Shown: piece after piece, positions 14,974 through 23,202 of the stretch | Layout: each line of letters starts with the position of its first letter | Numbering within the stretch: position 1 is the stretch's first letter | Assembly: GCA_052389435.1 (NCBI GenBank) | Contig: JBQTIB010000033.1 | Span: 1-25,464 of the forward strand | Source of the DNA: JBQTKD01 sp052389435 | Lineage (GTDB): Bacteria > Actinomycetota > Actinomycetes > Sporichthyales > Sporichthyaceae | DNA: 25,464 nt | Direction of reading: 5' to 3' | The notes under the pieces: generated by a model | Seen by the model: the letters and a program-made list of their open reading frames with translations, nothing else | What the model was told of the DNA's origin: nothing | The model's database searches: none | Made by a program: the position numbers and the translations under genes

Positions 14974-16085
14974 CACCGCTCGAGGGCATCCTCGTCCTGG
15001 ACTTCTCCACCCTGCTCCCCGGCCCGCTCGCCGCGCTTCTGCTCGCCGAGGCGGGTGCCGAGGTCGTCAAGATCGAGCGGCCCGGGATGGGCGACGAGAT
15101 GCGAACCTACGAGCCACAGTTCGGATCCGCGGCCGTCAACTTCGCACTGCTCAACCGCGGCAAGCGCAGCATCGCGCTGGACCTGAAGAACCCCGAGGAC
15201 CGCGAACGGCTGGCCCCGCTGCTCGCGAGAGCCGACGTGGTCATCGAACAGTTCCGGCCCGGCGTCGCCGCCCGCCTTAGAATCGACGCGGCATCGGTCC
15301 ACGCCGTCAATCCACGAGCGGTGCACTGCTCGATCTCGGGCTACGGCCAGAACGGCCCGTACCGCGACCGCGCGGGCCACGACCTCAACTACGTCGCCGA
15401 GGCCGGGATGCTCGGCCTGTCCACCGGAGCGGACGGCGCACCGGTGCTGCCGCCCGCGCTGATCGCCGACATCGCCGGCGGCACCTACCCCGCCGTCGTC
15501 AACATCCTGCTGGCGCTGCTGCAGCGCGAACGCACAGGCGAGGGCACGTCGCTGGACATCGCCATGGCCGACAACGTGCTGAGCTTCCTGTACTGGGCGA
15601 TGGGCGGCATGTGGGCCGGCGGCGACGCCCCGCGCCCCGGCGGCGAACTCGTCACCGGCGGCTCGCCCCGCTACGACATCCATCGTTCCGCCGACGGCCG
15701 CTGGCTCGCCGCAGCGCCGCTCGAGGACCGGTTCTGGAGCGAGTTCTGCACCATGCTCGACCTCCCGGACGCCGTCCGCGACGACACCGCGGACCCCGCC
15801 GCCACCCGGGCCGCCATAGCCGAGGTCTTTGCCGGACAGACCGCCGAGCACTGGGCGGGGGAGTTCGCCAAGCGCGATGTCTGCTGCTCGGTCGTGCTCA
15901 GCACGGAGGAGGCCCTGAGCCACCCTCAGTTCGCCGCCCGGCGGCTGTTCGAGCGACGCATCGCCGACGACGCCGGCCGCGAAATCCCCGCGCTGCCGGT
16001 GGCCATCGCACCGAGCCTGCGCCGCCCCGAAACCGTGCTCGGCTACCCGAGCCTCGGTGCCGACAACGCACTGGCCGCGCGATGA
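14970..16085 (+). CDS. Alpha-methylacyl-CoA racemase-like protein
   Basis: This 371-residue member of the family III CoA-transferase fold carries the racemase residues: Arg96 (EQFRPGV), His137-Asp138 in GHDLNY, Asp167 (IADIAGG) and Glu252 in APLEDRF, matching Arg91, His126, Asp156 and Glu241 of the mycobacterial enzyme. Its length is also typical of racemases. It would interconvert R- and S-2-methylacyl-CoA so that stereospecific dehydrogenases can act. This implies methyl-branched intermediates, as expected from isoprenoid degradation. A CoA-transferase remains the alternative. The GTG start overlaps the ligase stop codon by 4 bases. Confidence 0.82.
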   Translation: MTPLEGILVLDFSTLLPGPLAALLLAEAGAEVVKIERPGMGDEMRTYEPQFGSAAVNFALLNRGKRSIALDLKNPEDRERLAPLLARADVVIEQFRPGVAARLRIDAASVHAVNPRAVHCSISGYGQNGPYRDRAGHDLNYVAEAGMLGLSTGADGAPVLPPALIADIAGGTYPAVVNILLALLQRERTGEGTSLDIAMADNVLSFLYWAMGGMWAGGDAPRPGGELVTGGSPRYDIHRSADGRWLAAAPLEDRFWSEFCTMLDLPDAVRDDTADPAATRAAIAEVFAGQTAEHWAGEFAKRDVCCSVVLSTEEALSHPQFAARRLFERRIADDAGREIPALPVAIAPSLRRPETVLGYPSLGADNALAAR

Positions 16086-17266
16086 CCGAGGTCTTCCTGA
16101 TCGGTGGGGCTCGCACGCCCGTCGGTCGCTACGGCGGCGCCCTCGCGAGCGTGCGCGCAGACGATCTCGCGGCGCTCGTGGTCGGTGAGGCCGTGGCACG
16201 CGCCGGCATCGATCCGTCCTCGGTCGACGAAGTGATCCTCGGGGCGGCCAACCAGGCGGGCGACGACAACCGCAACGTCGCCCGCATGGCCGTCCTGCTC
16301 GCCGGTCTGCCGGTCGGCACCCCCGCCTACACGGTCAACCGCCTCTGCGCCTCGGGCCTGACTGCCATCTCCAACGCGGCCCAGGCGATCCGGGCGGGCG
16401 AGGCGGACCTCGTCGTGGCCGGCGGCGTCGAGTCCATGACCCGAGCACCGTGGGTAATGGCCAAACCCGGCACCCCCTGGGCCAAGCCGGGGGAGACCCA
16501 CGACACCGCGCTCGGCTGGCGCTTCGTCAACCCGCGCCACCATCCGGAGCACACGATCAGCCTGGGCCTGACGGCGGAACGCGTCGCCGAACTCGACGGC
16601 ATCACCAGGGCCGACTCCGACGCGTTCGCCCTGCGCAGCCAGGAACGCGCCGCCGCCGCCATGCTCGCCGGAGCCTTCCGCGACGAGATCGTCGCCGTCG
16701 AAACGGCGGGGCGCACGCCGGTGCTGGTCGCCGAGGACGAGCCCCCGCGCGCCACCACCCTCGAGGCCCTTGCCGCCCTGCGCCCCTCGTTCCGCCCGGA
16801 CGGCGTGGTCACCGCGGGTTCCGCCAGCCCCCTGTCCGACGGCGCCTCGGCGATCGTGGTCGCCTCGGCCGCGGCCGTCGAACGATTCGGCCTGCGACCG
16901 AGGGCGCGCGTGGTTGCCGCCGCGTCCGCGGGCGTCCAGCCCAACCTGATGGGGCTCGGCCCCGTACCGGCCACCGAGAAGCTATTGGCCCGCGTCGGGC
17001 TCAAAGTTCGAGACCTGGACGCCGTCGAGCTCAACGAGGCCTTCGCGGTCCAGGTCCTGGCCTGCGCGCGCCGCCTCCGACTCGACGAGGACAGGTTGAA
17101 CGCCGACGGCGGAGCGATCGCCCTAGGACACCCGCTCGGCTCCAGCGGATGCCGCCTCGTCGTCACCCTGCTCGGCCGCCTCGAACGCACCGGCGGGACG
17201 CGTGGACTGGCGACCATGTGCGTGGGCGTCGGGCAGGGCGTCTCCCTGTTGGTCGAACGGGTGTGA
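16082..17266 (+). CDS. Thiolase (acetyl-CoA acyltransferase)
   Basis: This 394-residue thiolase cleaves 3-ketoacyl-CoA with free CoA. The nucleophilic Cys89 lies in NRLCASG, His350 in GHPLGSSG and the second catalytic Cys380 in TMCVGVGQG; NEAFAVQ is also present. The N-terminus (MTEVFLIGGARTPVGRYGG) supports the ATG at 16082, which overlaps the racemase stop by 4 bases. It is complete and of normal length, similar to beta-ketoadipyl/acetyl-CoA acyltransferases. It would release acetyl- or propionyl-CoA after ring opening. Confidence 0.93.
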   Translation: MTEVFLIGGARTPVGRYGGALASVRADDLAALVVGEAVARAGIDPSSVDEVILGAANQAGDDNRNVARMAVLLAGLPVGTPAYTVNRLCASGLTAISNAAQAIRAGEADLVVAGGVESMTRAPWVMAKPGTPWAKPGETHDTALGWRFVNPRHHPEHTISLGLTAERVAELDGITRADSDAFALRSQERAAAAMLAGAFRDEIVAVETAGRTPVLVAEDEPPRATTLEALAALRPSFRPDGVVTAGSASPLSDGASAIVVASAAAVERFGLRPRARVVAAASAGVQPNLMGLGPVPATEKLLARVGLKVRDLDAVELNEAFAVQVLACARRLRLDEDRLNADGGAIALGHPLGSSGCRLVVTLLGRLERTGGTRGLATMCVGVGQGVSLLVERV

Positions 17267-18120
17267 ACCCCGGCCCGGCCAGGGCCCTGGAGCGCATCGC
17301 CCCCGCGGCCTTCGTCGCGCTGTGGAGCACCGGGTACATCGGCGCGCGCTACGGACTGCCGTACGCGGGCCCCTTCACCTTCCTGTCCATCCGGCTCGCC
17401 GTCGCAACCGTCGTCCTCGCGCTGCTGGCCATCGCCTGCCACGCCCCACAGCTCCGAAGTCGCGCGGACGCGGCCCGAGCGGCGTTCGGCGGCCTGCTGC
17501 TGCACGCCGGACTGCTCGGCGGAACGTTCTACGCGCTCTCGCGCGGCGTCTCGACCGGCGTCGCGGCCGTGGTCATCGGCCTGCAACCGCTGGCAGTGGC
17601 CGCACTCGCCTCCGGCGCGCTCGGCGAGCGGCTGACCCGGCGTCAGTGGATCGGCCTGTCCATGGGTCTGGGCGGGGTCGTGCTCGTGCTCGCACCCGGG
17701 CTCCGCAACGCGACCGTCTCGGCGGCCGGCCTGATCGCATGCGTGCTCGCTCTGAGCGCAGGCGCCGTCGGCACGCTGTGGCAGAAGCGGCACGGAGACG
17801 CGATTCCCCTGCTGTGGGGCACGGCCCTGCAGTACGCCGCCGCGGCGACGTTCACCGGCCTCGTCGCCCTGTCGGTCGAACCGCACGAGGTTCGCTGGTC
17901 CGTTCAGTTCGTTGCGGCCGTCGGGTGGTTGGTGCTCGGACTGTCCGTCGGCGCGATCCTGCTGCTGTTTTGGCTGCTGCGCAGGGGAAGCGCGGCCAAA
18001 GTCGCGAGCCTGCTCTACCTCGTCCCGCCCGCGACGGCCCTGCAGGGACACGTGCTCTTCGACGAACGCGTCGCGCCGATCGCGGTCGCCGGAATGGCCG
18101 TCGCCCTTGTCCGAAGTTGA
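17263..18120 (+). CDS. EamA/DMT-family membrane transporter
   Basis: This 285-residue hydrophobic protein has two EamA repeats, about five predicted membrane segments each: for example 12-32, 38-60, 73-93, 97-117 and 126-144 in the first half. Motifs such as FVALWSTGYIGARYG, GVAAVVIGLQPL, GERLTRRQW and LYLVPPATALQG are typical. It is probably an inner-membrane exporter or importer of a pathway compound. The C-terminus stops soon after GMAVAL, shorter than usual for the last helix. Its 3' end overlaps the likely -35 element of the following alcohol dehydrogenase promoter. The GTG start overlaps the thiolase stop by 4 bases; it is the last gene of the coupled operon. Confidence 0.85.
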   Translation: MNPGPARALERIAPAAFVALWSTGYIGARYGLPYAGPFTFLSIRLAVATVVLALLAIACHAPQLRSRADAARAAFGGLLLHAGLLGGTFYALSRGVSTGVAAVVIGLQPLAVAALASGALGERLTRRQWIGLSMGLGGVVLVLAPGLRNATVSAAGLIACVLALSAGAVGTLWQKRHGDAIPLLWGTALQYAAAATFTGLVALSVEPHEVRWSVQFVAAVGWLVLGLSVGAILLLFWLLRRGSAAKVASLLYLVPPATALQGHVLFDERVAPIAVAGMAVALVRS

Positions 18121-18135
18121 TTCGCCATATACGTT
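18107..18135 (+). promoter_or_regulatory. Alcohol dehydrogenase promoter
   Basis: TTGTCC (18107-18112) and TACGTT (18130-18135) are spaced by 17 bases. The -35 element lies inside the end of the transporter gene. The operator at 18136-18148 follows directly, over the predicted transcription start. Confidence 0.45.
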
Positions 18136-18148
18136 ACTGTCCAACATT
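18136..18148. promoter_or_regulatory. GntR operator, alcohol dehydrogenase copy
   Basis: ACTGTCCAACATT shares 11 consecutive bases with the best operator copy at 3798-3810. It lies between the transporter stop and the alcohol dehydrogenase ribosome binding site, giving this gene its own regulated promoter in addition to possible read-through from the operon. Confidence 0.7.
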
Positions 18149-18178
18149 AAGCAGTCGGTATAACAAGGAGACGCGCCA

Positions 18179-19282
18179 ATGAAGATCCGCGCCGCAGTCA
18201 GCCGGGAGAAGGAAGCGCCCTTCACCATCGAGGAGATCGACATCTCCGAACCGCGCCACGACGAGGTCCTCGTCAAGATCGTCGGCGCAGGGGTGTGCCA
18301 CACGGACCTGATCTGCCGCGACCAGTGGTACCCGGTCCCGCAGCCGGCCGTCTTCGGGCACGAGGGCTCCGGCATCGTCGAGGCCGTCGGCGAGAACGTC
18401 ACCAAGCTCAAGCCGGGCGACCACGTCGTCATGAGCTTCATGTCCTGCGGGCAGTGCAACAGCTGCCGGCTCGGCCACCCGGCCTACTGCTCGGAGCTCT
18501 ACGAGCGCAACTTCTCCGGCACCCGCCCCGACGGCACCAGCGCACTGTCCGCGAACGGCGAGCCGCTTTCCGCACACTTCTTCGCTCAGTCCTCCTGGGC
18601 CACCTACGCGATGGGCTACGAGCGCAGCGTCGTCAAGGTCGACCCCAGCGCCCCGCTCGAGCTGCTCGGCCCGCTGGGCTGCGGCATCCAGACCGGCGCC
18701 GGCGCCGTGTTCAACATCCTCAACCCGAAGGCCGGCACGTCCATCGCGGTCTTCGGCGCCGGCTCCGTCGGGCTCTCCGCGGTCATGGCCGCCAAGGCCG
18801 TCGGCTGCACCACGATCATCGCCGTCGACCTCAAGCAGAGCCGCCTGGACCTGGCCGCCGAACTCGGCGCCACCCACGGCATCAACGCCTCCTCCACGAC
18901 CGAGGTCGTCGAGGCCATTCGCGACCTCACCGGAGGCGGCGTCGACTTCTCCCTAGAGCTCACCGCCAACGGCAAGGTCTTCCGCAACGCCATCGACTCG
19001 CTCGGCCCGCTGGGCACCGTCGGATGCATCGGCGCCACCGCACTCGGCACCGAGTACAGCTTCGACGTGAACGATCTGATGCTGCCCGGCAAGACAATCA
19101 AGGGCATGGTCGAGGGAGACTCGGTTCCGGACATCTTCATCCCGCGTCTGGTCGAGCTCATCGCCCAGGGCAAGTTCCCGCTGGAGAAGCTGGTCACCAA
19201 CTACAAGCTCGACGAGGTCAACAAGGCCGCGGAGGACGCCGAATCCGGCGCCGCGGTCAAGCCGATCCTCGTCTTCGCCTGA
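18179..19282 (+). CDS. Zinc alcohol dehydrogenase, aryl/geraniol type
   Basis: This 367-residue medium-chain dehydrogenase oxidises a primary alcohol to an aldehyde. Catalytic zinc ligands are Cys40 (GVCHTD), His61 (GHEGSG) and Cys168; the structural zinc is held by Cys90, Cys93, Cys96 and Cys104. The cofactor site FGAGSVG (192-198) with Asp217 indicates NAD. The LGCGIQTGAGAV block around 166-177 is characteristic of benzyl alcohol, perillyl alcohol and geraniol dehydrogenases (XylB/GeoA group). An AAGGAG ribosome binding site lies 8 bases before the ATG. An operator and promoter sit just upstream. With the aldehyde dehydrogenase at 21701-23155, separated only by the IS30 element and one small gene, it forms an alcohol-to-acid module for the pathway. 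Confidence 0.92.
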   Translation: MKIRAAVSREKEAPFTIEEIDISEPRHDEVLVKIVGAGVCHTDLICRDQWYPVPQPAVFGHEGSGIVEAVGENVTKLKPGDHVVMSFMSCGQCNSCRLGHPAYCSELYERNFSGTRPDGTSALSANGEPLSAHFFAQSSWATYAMGYERSVVKVDPSAPLELLGPLGCGIQTGAGAVFNILNPKAGTSIAVFGAGSVGLSAVMAAKAVGCTTIIAVDLKQSRLDLAAELGATHGINASSTTEVVEAIRDLTGGGVDFSLELTANGKVFRNAIDSLGPLGTVGCIGATALGTEYSFDVNDLMLPGKTIKGMVEGDSVPDIFIPRLVELIAQGKFPLEKLVTNYKLDEVNKAAEDAESGAAVKPILVFA

Positions 19283-19294
19283 GAGGCACGCACC

Positions 19295-19930
19295 ATGACG
19301 GCAGCGGTGGGCCAGGCGGCCCTGCTCGCGATCATCGACTACAAGGGCGTCGCCGAAGACGAGTTCAACGACTGGTACAACAACGAGCACACCCCCGAGC
19401 GCGAAGTCCTCGACGGCTTCAACGACCTCAAGCGGTTCGTCTCGGCCGACGGCGGCACGCTCTCGGTCGCGCTCTACGAACTGCGCGACATGGACGTGCT
19501 CGCCAGTCCCGAGTACCTCGCCACCACAGGGGAGAACTACTCGCCGTGGTCCAAGCGGATCTTCGCGCGGACCCGGCGCTTCGACCGCTACGCCCTCGAC
19601 CTCGTCGCCGCCGAAGGCCCCGCGGGCCTGCAGGCCGGGGCGGTGCTGACGATCGCTTGCAACGCGATCGACGGTCGGGACGCAGAACTCGGCAAGTGGC
19701 TCGGTTCTTCCGAACTCGCCCGAGCCGCCGCAGTGCCCGGCGTTGTGGCGGCCAGGTACTACACCCGCAACTCGAACCGGGGGCCGTGCGGCCACGTCCT
19801 GGTCTACCTGCTGGAGAACGCGGGCGTCGCCAACGGCGGCGCCTGGGGCGACAACCTTGGGTTCCTTCCCTCTGGCGAGGCGCGCGCATTGATTCGCGAC
19901 GCCGAATGGACGCTCACCAGCGAACGCTGA
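19295..19930 (+). CDS. Tandem dimeric alpha/beta-barrel-like protein
   Basis: This 211-residue protein has no firm family assignment. The N-terminal half contains DWYNNEHTPER (about 26-36), a motif seen in dimeric alpha/beta-barrel (EthD-like, ferredoxin-like) proteins. The second half repeats the pattern of a strand (AVLTIACNAI), a helix and PGVVAARYY, so it looks like two ferredoxin-like units in tandem. These proteins bind small hydrophobic ligands or accompany monooxygenases and dehydrogenases. It starts 12 bases after the alcohol dehydrogenase stop, with GAGAGG upstream, and is probably co-transcribed. A role in handling a terpenoid aldehyde or lactone is only a guess. Confidence 0.7.
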   Translation: MTAAVGQAALLAIIDYKGVAEDEFNDWYNNEHTPEREVLDGFNDLKRFVSADGGTLSVALYELRDMDVLASPEYLATTGENYSPWSKRIFARTRRFDRYALDLVAAEGPAGLQAGAVLTIACNAIDGRDAELGKWLGSSELARAAAVPGVVAARYYTRNSNRGPCGHVLVYLLENAGVANGGAWGDNLGFLPSGEARALIRDAEWTLTSER

Positions 19931-19951
19931 CCCTGAGTCAGAATGCAGAGA

Positions 19952-19996
19952 GAGGCCCCACCGGAAATCGCGGGTTCACACGGTCGTCGCAACACC
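19952..19996 (+). repeat. IS30-like left inverted repeat
   Basis: Left terminal repeat, starting GAGGCCCCACCGG and ending GGTCGTCGCAACACC, matching the complement of the right end at 38 of 45 bases. It begins 21 bases after the stop codon of the preceding gene. Confidence 0.8.
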
Positions 19997-20020
19997 TCGA
20001 TCTGAGGAGTTGCGGCGACC

Positions 20021-21559
20021 GTGTCGTTTTCGGAGGAGCAGGAAGGCTTGACGGGCAGGTTGCTTCGGCTGGTGGACGCCGGTGTTGCGGTCTCTGCCGC
20101 GGCGGCCGATTTGGGGATCGGCCGCGGTCGGGCCTACCAGCTGTTGCGCCTGGCCGGTGCGCCGGCCGGCGGGGCGAGGACCGTGATCGGGCAGGAGCAC
20201 CGACAGGGCGTGCTGGCTTCCTTCGCCCAGAACGGAAGTATCGCCGCGGCGGCTCGAGCGGCCGGGTTGAGCCAAGGTGCGGCCCGGCGGATTCTGGTGG
20301 ATGCCGGGCGCGTGCCGACAGAGCCGGCGCCGGGCGGGGGCGGCAAGCCCGAAGCGCGGGCACGGTGCTTCGAGTTGCTCGCGCAGGGCCGTTCCAGCGC
20401 AGCGGCGGCGAGGGAGGTCGGGGTCAACGAGCGGACCGCGAAGGACTGGCGCCGCGGGGTCAAGCGCTCGGGCAACACGCGGATCTATCCCAACGGTCTG
20501 GTCGTGGACTCGAACAGCCACATGCGCTACTTCGGCTCCGTGACGAATCACAGCGCGCCCGAATCGGAGTCCTCCGGTCGCCACCTGAGGTTGGACCAGC
20601 GCATCTCCATCGCCGACGGGCTGGTCAACCGCCAGAGCCTTACGTCCATCGCCGCCTCGATCGGCAAACCGACCTCCACCGTGTCGCGCGAGGTCGCCGC
20701 GCACAGCGTGGAGGAGGTCTACCTGCCCCACCGCGCGCACGAACGAGCGCGCGCGGCGCGGGCCCGGCCCAAGGCCTGCAAGCTCGCCGTCCACACTGAA
20801 CTGCGTGAACAGGTCGAGAAGGGGCTGCGCCAGGAGCACTCGCCCGAACAGATCTCGCGCCGGTTGCGGTTGGACTACCCCGACGATCCGAGCGTGCACG
20901 TGAGTCACGAGACGATCTACCAGTCCCTCTACTTCCAGGCCCGCGGCGGCCTCAAGCGCGAACTCGTCGTCGCGCTGCGCACCGGCCGAGCCATGCGCAA
21001 ACCGCAGCGCAGCCCCGAGGAGCGCCGCCATCGCTTCGTCGAGCCGATGGTCATGATCAGCGAACGCCCGGCCGAGGTCGAGGACCGGGCCGTCCCAGGC
21101 CACTGGGAGGGCGATCTGATCATGGGTCAGAACAACCGAAGCGCGATCGCCACCCTGGTCGAGCGCAGCACCCGCTACACGATGCTCGTGCACCTACCGA
21201 ACGGGCACAACGCCGAGCACGTCCGCGACCAACTGCTGGCGACCATCGCGACGCTGCCCGCACATCTACGCGGATCGCTGACCTGGGACCAGGGCTGCGA
21301 GATGGCCCAACACCACCAGATCACCCTGGCCAGCGACATGCAGATCTACTTCTGCGACCCCGCCAGTCCCTGGCAGCGCGGCACCAACGAGAACACCAAC
21401 GGCCTGCTGCGCCAGTACTTCCCCAAGAGCGGCGACCTGTCGATCCACGGACCGGAAGACCTCGAACTCGTCGCCCAAAAACTCAACGGCCGTCCACGCA
21501 AAACGCTCGACTGGGAAACCCCAGCCGAGCGTCTGCGTGATCTACTCACCACCACATAG
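20021..21559 (+). CDS. IS30-family transposase with extended N-terminus
   Basis: This 512-residue DDE transposase has the IS30 catalytic residues: Asp in GHWEGDLI (about residue 364), Asp in LTWDQGCEM (about 426) and Glu in RGTNENTNGLLRQYFPK (about 456). The IS30 helix-turn-helix near 190-230 (LTSIAASIGKPTSTVSREV) precedes the catalytic core. It is longer than classical IS30 transposase (383 residues) because of an N-terminal extension of roughly 150 residues holding three further helix-turn-helix-like repeats. The start is GTG at 20021, just inside the left inverted repeat, and the stop lies 8 bases before the right repeat. The gene appears intact and potentially active. Confidence 0.93.
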   Translation: MSFSEEQEGLTGRLLRLVDAGVAVSAAAADLGIGRGRAYQLLRLAGAPAGGARTVIGQEHRQGVLASFAQNGSIAAAARAAGLSQGAARRILVDAGRVPTEPAPGGGGKPEARARCFELLAQGRSSAAAAREVGVNERTAKDWRRGVKRSGNTRIYPNGLVVDSNSHMRYFGSVTNHSAPESESSGRHLRLDQRISIADGLVNRQSLTSIAASIGKPTSTVSREVAAHSVEEVYLPHRAHERARAARARPKACKLAVHTELREQVEKGLRQEHSPEQISRRLRLDYPDDPSVHVSHETIYQSLYFQARGGLKRELVVALRTGRAMRKPQRSPEERRHRFVEPMVMISERPAEVEDRAVPGHWEGDLIMGQNNRSAIATLVERSTRYTMLVHLPNGHNAEHVRDQLLATIATLPAHLRGSLTWDQGCEMAQHHQITLASDMQIYFCDPASPWQRGTNENTNGLLRQYFPKSGDLSIHGPEDLELVAQKLNGRPRKTLDWETPAERLRDLLTTT

Positions 21560-21567
21560 AACCGGGT

Positions 21568-21612
21568 GGTGTTGCGACGACCCCTTGAAACCGCCAAATC
21601 CGGTGGGGCCTC
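21568..21612 (-). repeat. IS30-like right inverted repeat
   Basis: Right terminal repeat; read on the minus strand it begins GAGGCCCCACCGG and ends GGTCGTCGCAACACC, matching the left repeat at 38 of 45 bases. Confidence 0.8.
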
Positions 21613-21653
21613 GTCCACGTTCTGGGCGAGTGGCCGCTCAAGGTGAACGAGGA

Positions 21654-21690
21654 AGGGCCGGGCATCGGATCCTTCCCGATGCCCGGCCCT
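21654..21690 (-). terminator. Hairpin terminator after aldehyde dehydrogenase
   Basis: AGGGCCGGGCATCGG (21654-21668) pairs perfectly with CCGATGCCCGGCCCT (21676-21690): a 15-bp stem with a 7-base loop, 10 bases past the aldehyde dehydrogenase stop. No U-tract follows. It also shields the IS30 element and the rightward genes from convergent transcription. Confidence 0.8.
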
Positions 21691-21700
21691 GCTTCGACGG

Positions 21701-23155
21701 TTACGCGGGGACGTAGATGGACTTGAACTTCTGGTAGGAGGACAGGCCCTCCGGGCCGAGCTCGCGGCCGATGCCGCTGGACTTGGTGCCGCCGAAGGGT
21801 CCGGCCGGGTCCGGAAGGTAGTTGTTGATGCCGATGGTCCCGGTGTCGATGCGGCGGGCGACCTCCAGGCCGCGCTCCGGGTCGGCCGTCCACACCGAGC
21901 CGCCGAGACCGAACTCGCTGTCGTTCGCGAGGCGGACGGCGTCGTCGAGGTCGGTGTAGGGGATGACCGCGAGCACCGGGCCGAAGATCTCCTCCTGTGC
22001 GATGGTGTGGTTGTTGGCGACGCCGGCGAAGATCGTCGGTTCGACGAAGTAGCCCTGCTCGAGGCCCTTCGGTCGGCCTCCGCCGGTGGTGATGCGCCCG
22101 CCCTCGCCGATGCCCTTGGCGATGTAGGACTCGACCCGGTCGCGCTGACGAGCGCTGGTGAGCGGGCCCATCTGGATGCTCGGGTCCATGGGGTCGCCAA
22201 GGGTCACGGACTTGGCGAGGTCGGTGAAGACGTCGACGATCTCGTCGTAGCGCGAGGCCGGCGCGAGAACGCGGGTGCAGTTGTGGCAGGTCTGCCCGTT
22301 GTTCATCAGCGTCGCCATGAACAGCGTTTCGCTCATGGTGGTGAGGTCGAAGACCGCGTCGTCCAGGATGATGGCGGCGGACTTGCCGCCGAGTTCGAGG
22401 GTGACCGGACGCAGCAGACGCGCGCACGCCTCGGCGACCTGACGGCCCGCGATCGTCGAGCCGGTGAAGGCGACCTTGTCCACGCCCGGGTGTGCCACCA
22501 GGTAGGCGCCGGCGATGCGATCGCCGGGCACGATGTTGATGACGCCCGCCGGGAATTCCGCCTCGATGAGCGCCTCGGCGAGGATGTAGCTGTCCAGCAC
22601 GGTCTCGGGGGAGGCCTTCATGACCACGGTGCAGCCCGCGGCGAGGGCCGGGGCGTACTTGAACGAGGCGAGGGTCTGCGGGAAGTTCCATGGCACGATC
22701 GCCGCCACGACGCCGATCGGTTCGCGGCGCACGCGCACGGTGCCATCGCTTAGCATGCCCGCGCGCTCTTCCTCGAAGGACGCGGTGCGAGCCAGGCCCG
22801 CGTAGTAGCGCAGCAGCGTCATCGGGAAACCGGCCTCGGCGGCGCCGGCCAGACCGATCGGCATGCCGTTCTGCTCCGTGACGGCGCGGGCGGTCTCGGT
22901 GCCGCGCATTTCGAGGGCGTCGGCGAGGCGTTCCATCGCGGTGGCCCGGTCCGCCGGCGCCCAGTGGGCCCAGCCCTTCGGGTCGTCGAAGGCGCGGCGC
23001 GCGGCGGCCACGGCACGGTCGACGTCGGCCTCGACGCCCTCGGGCACGCGGCCGATGACCTGCTCGGTCAGCGGGGAGACGACGGTGATGGTCGCGTCGG
23101 TCGACGGATCGACCCAGCCACCGTCGATGTAGAACGAGTTGTACTCCGACGCCAT
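21701..23155 (-). CDS. NAD(P)-dependent aldehyde dehydrogenase
   Basis: This 484-residue protein is a complete aldehyde dehydrogenase. Asn157 lies in PWNFPQ, Glu254 in LELGGKSA, the nucleophile Cys290 in NNGQTC and the EEIFGPV motif is present further on. Cys293 follows two residues after the nucleophile. Substrates of close homologues include geranial, perillyl aldehyde and benzaldehyde-like compounds. The ATG at 23155 has an AGGAGG ribosome binding site 5 bases upstream. An operator lies about 50 bases upstream and a strong terminator follows, so it is its own transcription unit. It would convert the aldehyde from the alcohol dehydrogenase to the acid activated by the CoA ligase or transferase. 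Confidence 0.93.
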   Translation of the reverse strand: MASEYNSFYIDGGWVDPSTDATITVVSPLTEQVIGRVPEGVEADVDRAVAAARRAFDDPKGWAHWAPADRATAMERLADALEMRGTETARAVTEQNGMPIGLAGAAEAGFPMTLLRYYAGLARTASFEEERAGMLSDGTVRVRREPIGVVAAIVPWNFPQTLASFKYAPALAAGCTVVMKASPETVLDSYILAEALIEAEFPAGVINIVPGDRIAGAYLVAHPGVDKVAFTGSTIAGRQVAEACARLLRPVTLELGGKSAAIILDDAVFDLTTMSETLFMATLMNNGQTCHNCTRVLAPASRYDEIVDVFTDLAKSVTLGDPMDPSIQMGPLTSARQRDRVESYIAKGIGEGGRITTGGGRPKGLEQGYFVEPTIFAGVANNHTIAQEEIFGPVLAVIPYTDLDDAVRLANDSEFGLGGSVWTADPERGLEVARRIDTGTIGINNYLPDPAGPFGGTKSSGIGRELGPEGLSSYQKFKSIYVPA

Positions 23156-23202
23156 GGGGTCCTCCTGTAGTCGTTGGGCTTTACGCAACCCGTCGAATGT
23201 TT

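Larger units (their letters stand above)
19952..21612 (+). mobile_element. Complete IS30-family insertion sequence
   Basis: The element is bounded by 45-base imperfect inverted repeats, left 19952-19996 and right 21568-21612, identical at 38 of 45 positions. The outer 13 (GAGGCCCCACCGG) and inner 15 (GGTCGTCGCAACACC) bases are identical. It contains one intact transposase gene. No clear target duplication is seen, though IS30 duplications are only 2-3 bases. It sits in the space between convergent genes, so it interrupts no coding region. Confidence 0.85.

Noticed and set aside
13312..14976. A 554-codon open frame opposite the CoA ligase gene
   Set aside because: It mirrors the ligase codon structure, has no domain or ribosome binding site, and the ligase frame is clearly coding.
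14970..16085. A second CoA-transferase
   Set aside because: The GHD motif and matching Arg, Asp and Glu residues favour an alpha-methylacyl-CoA racemase.
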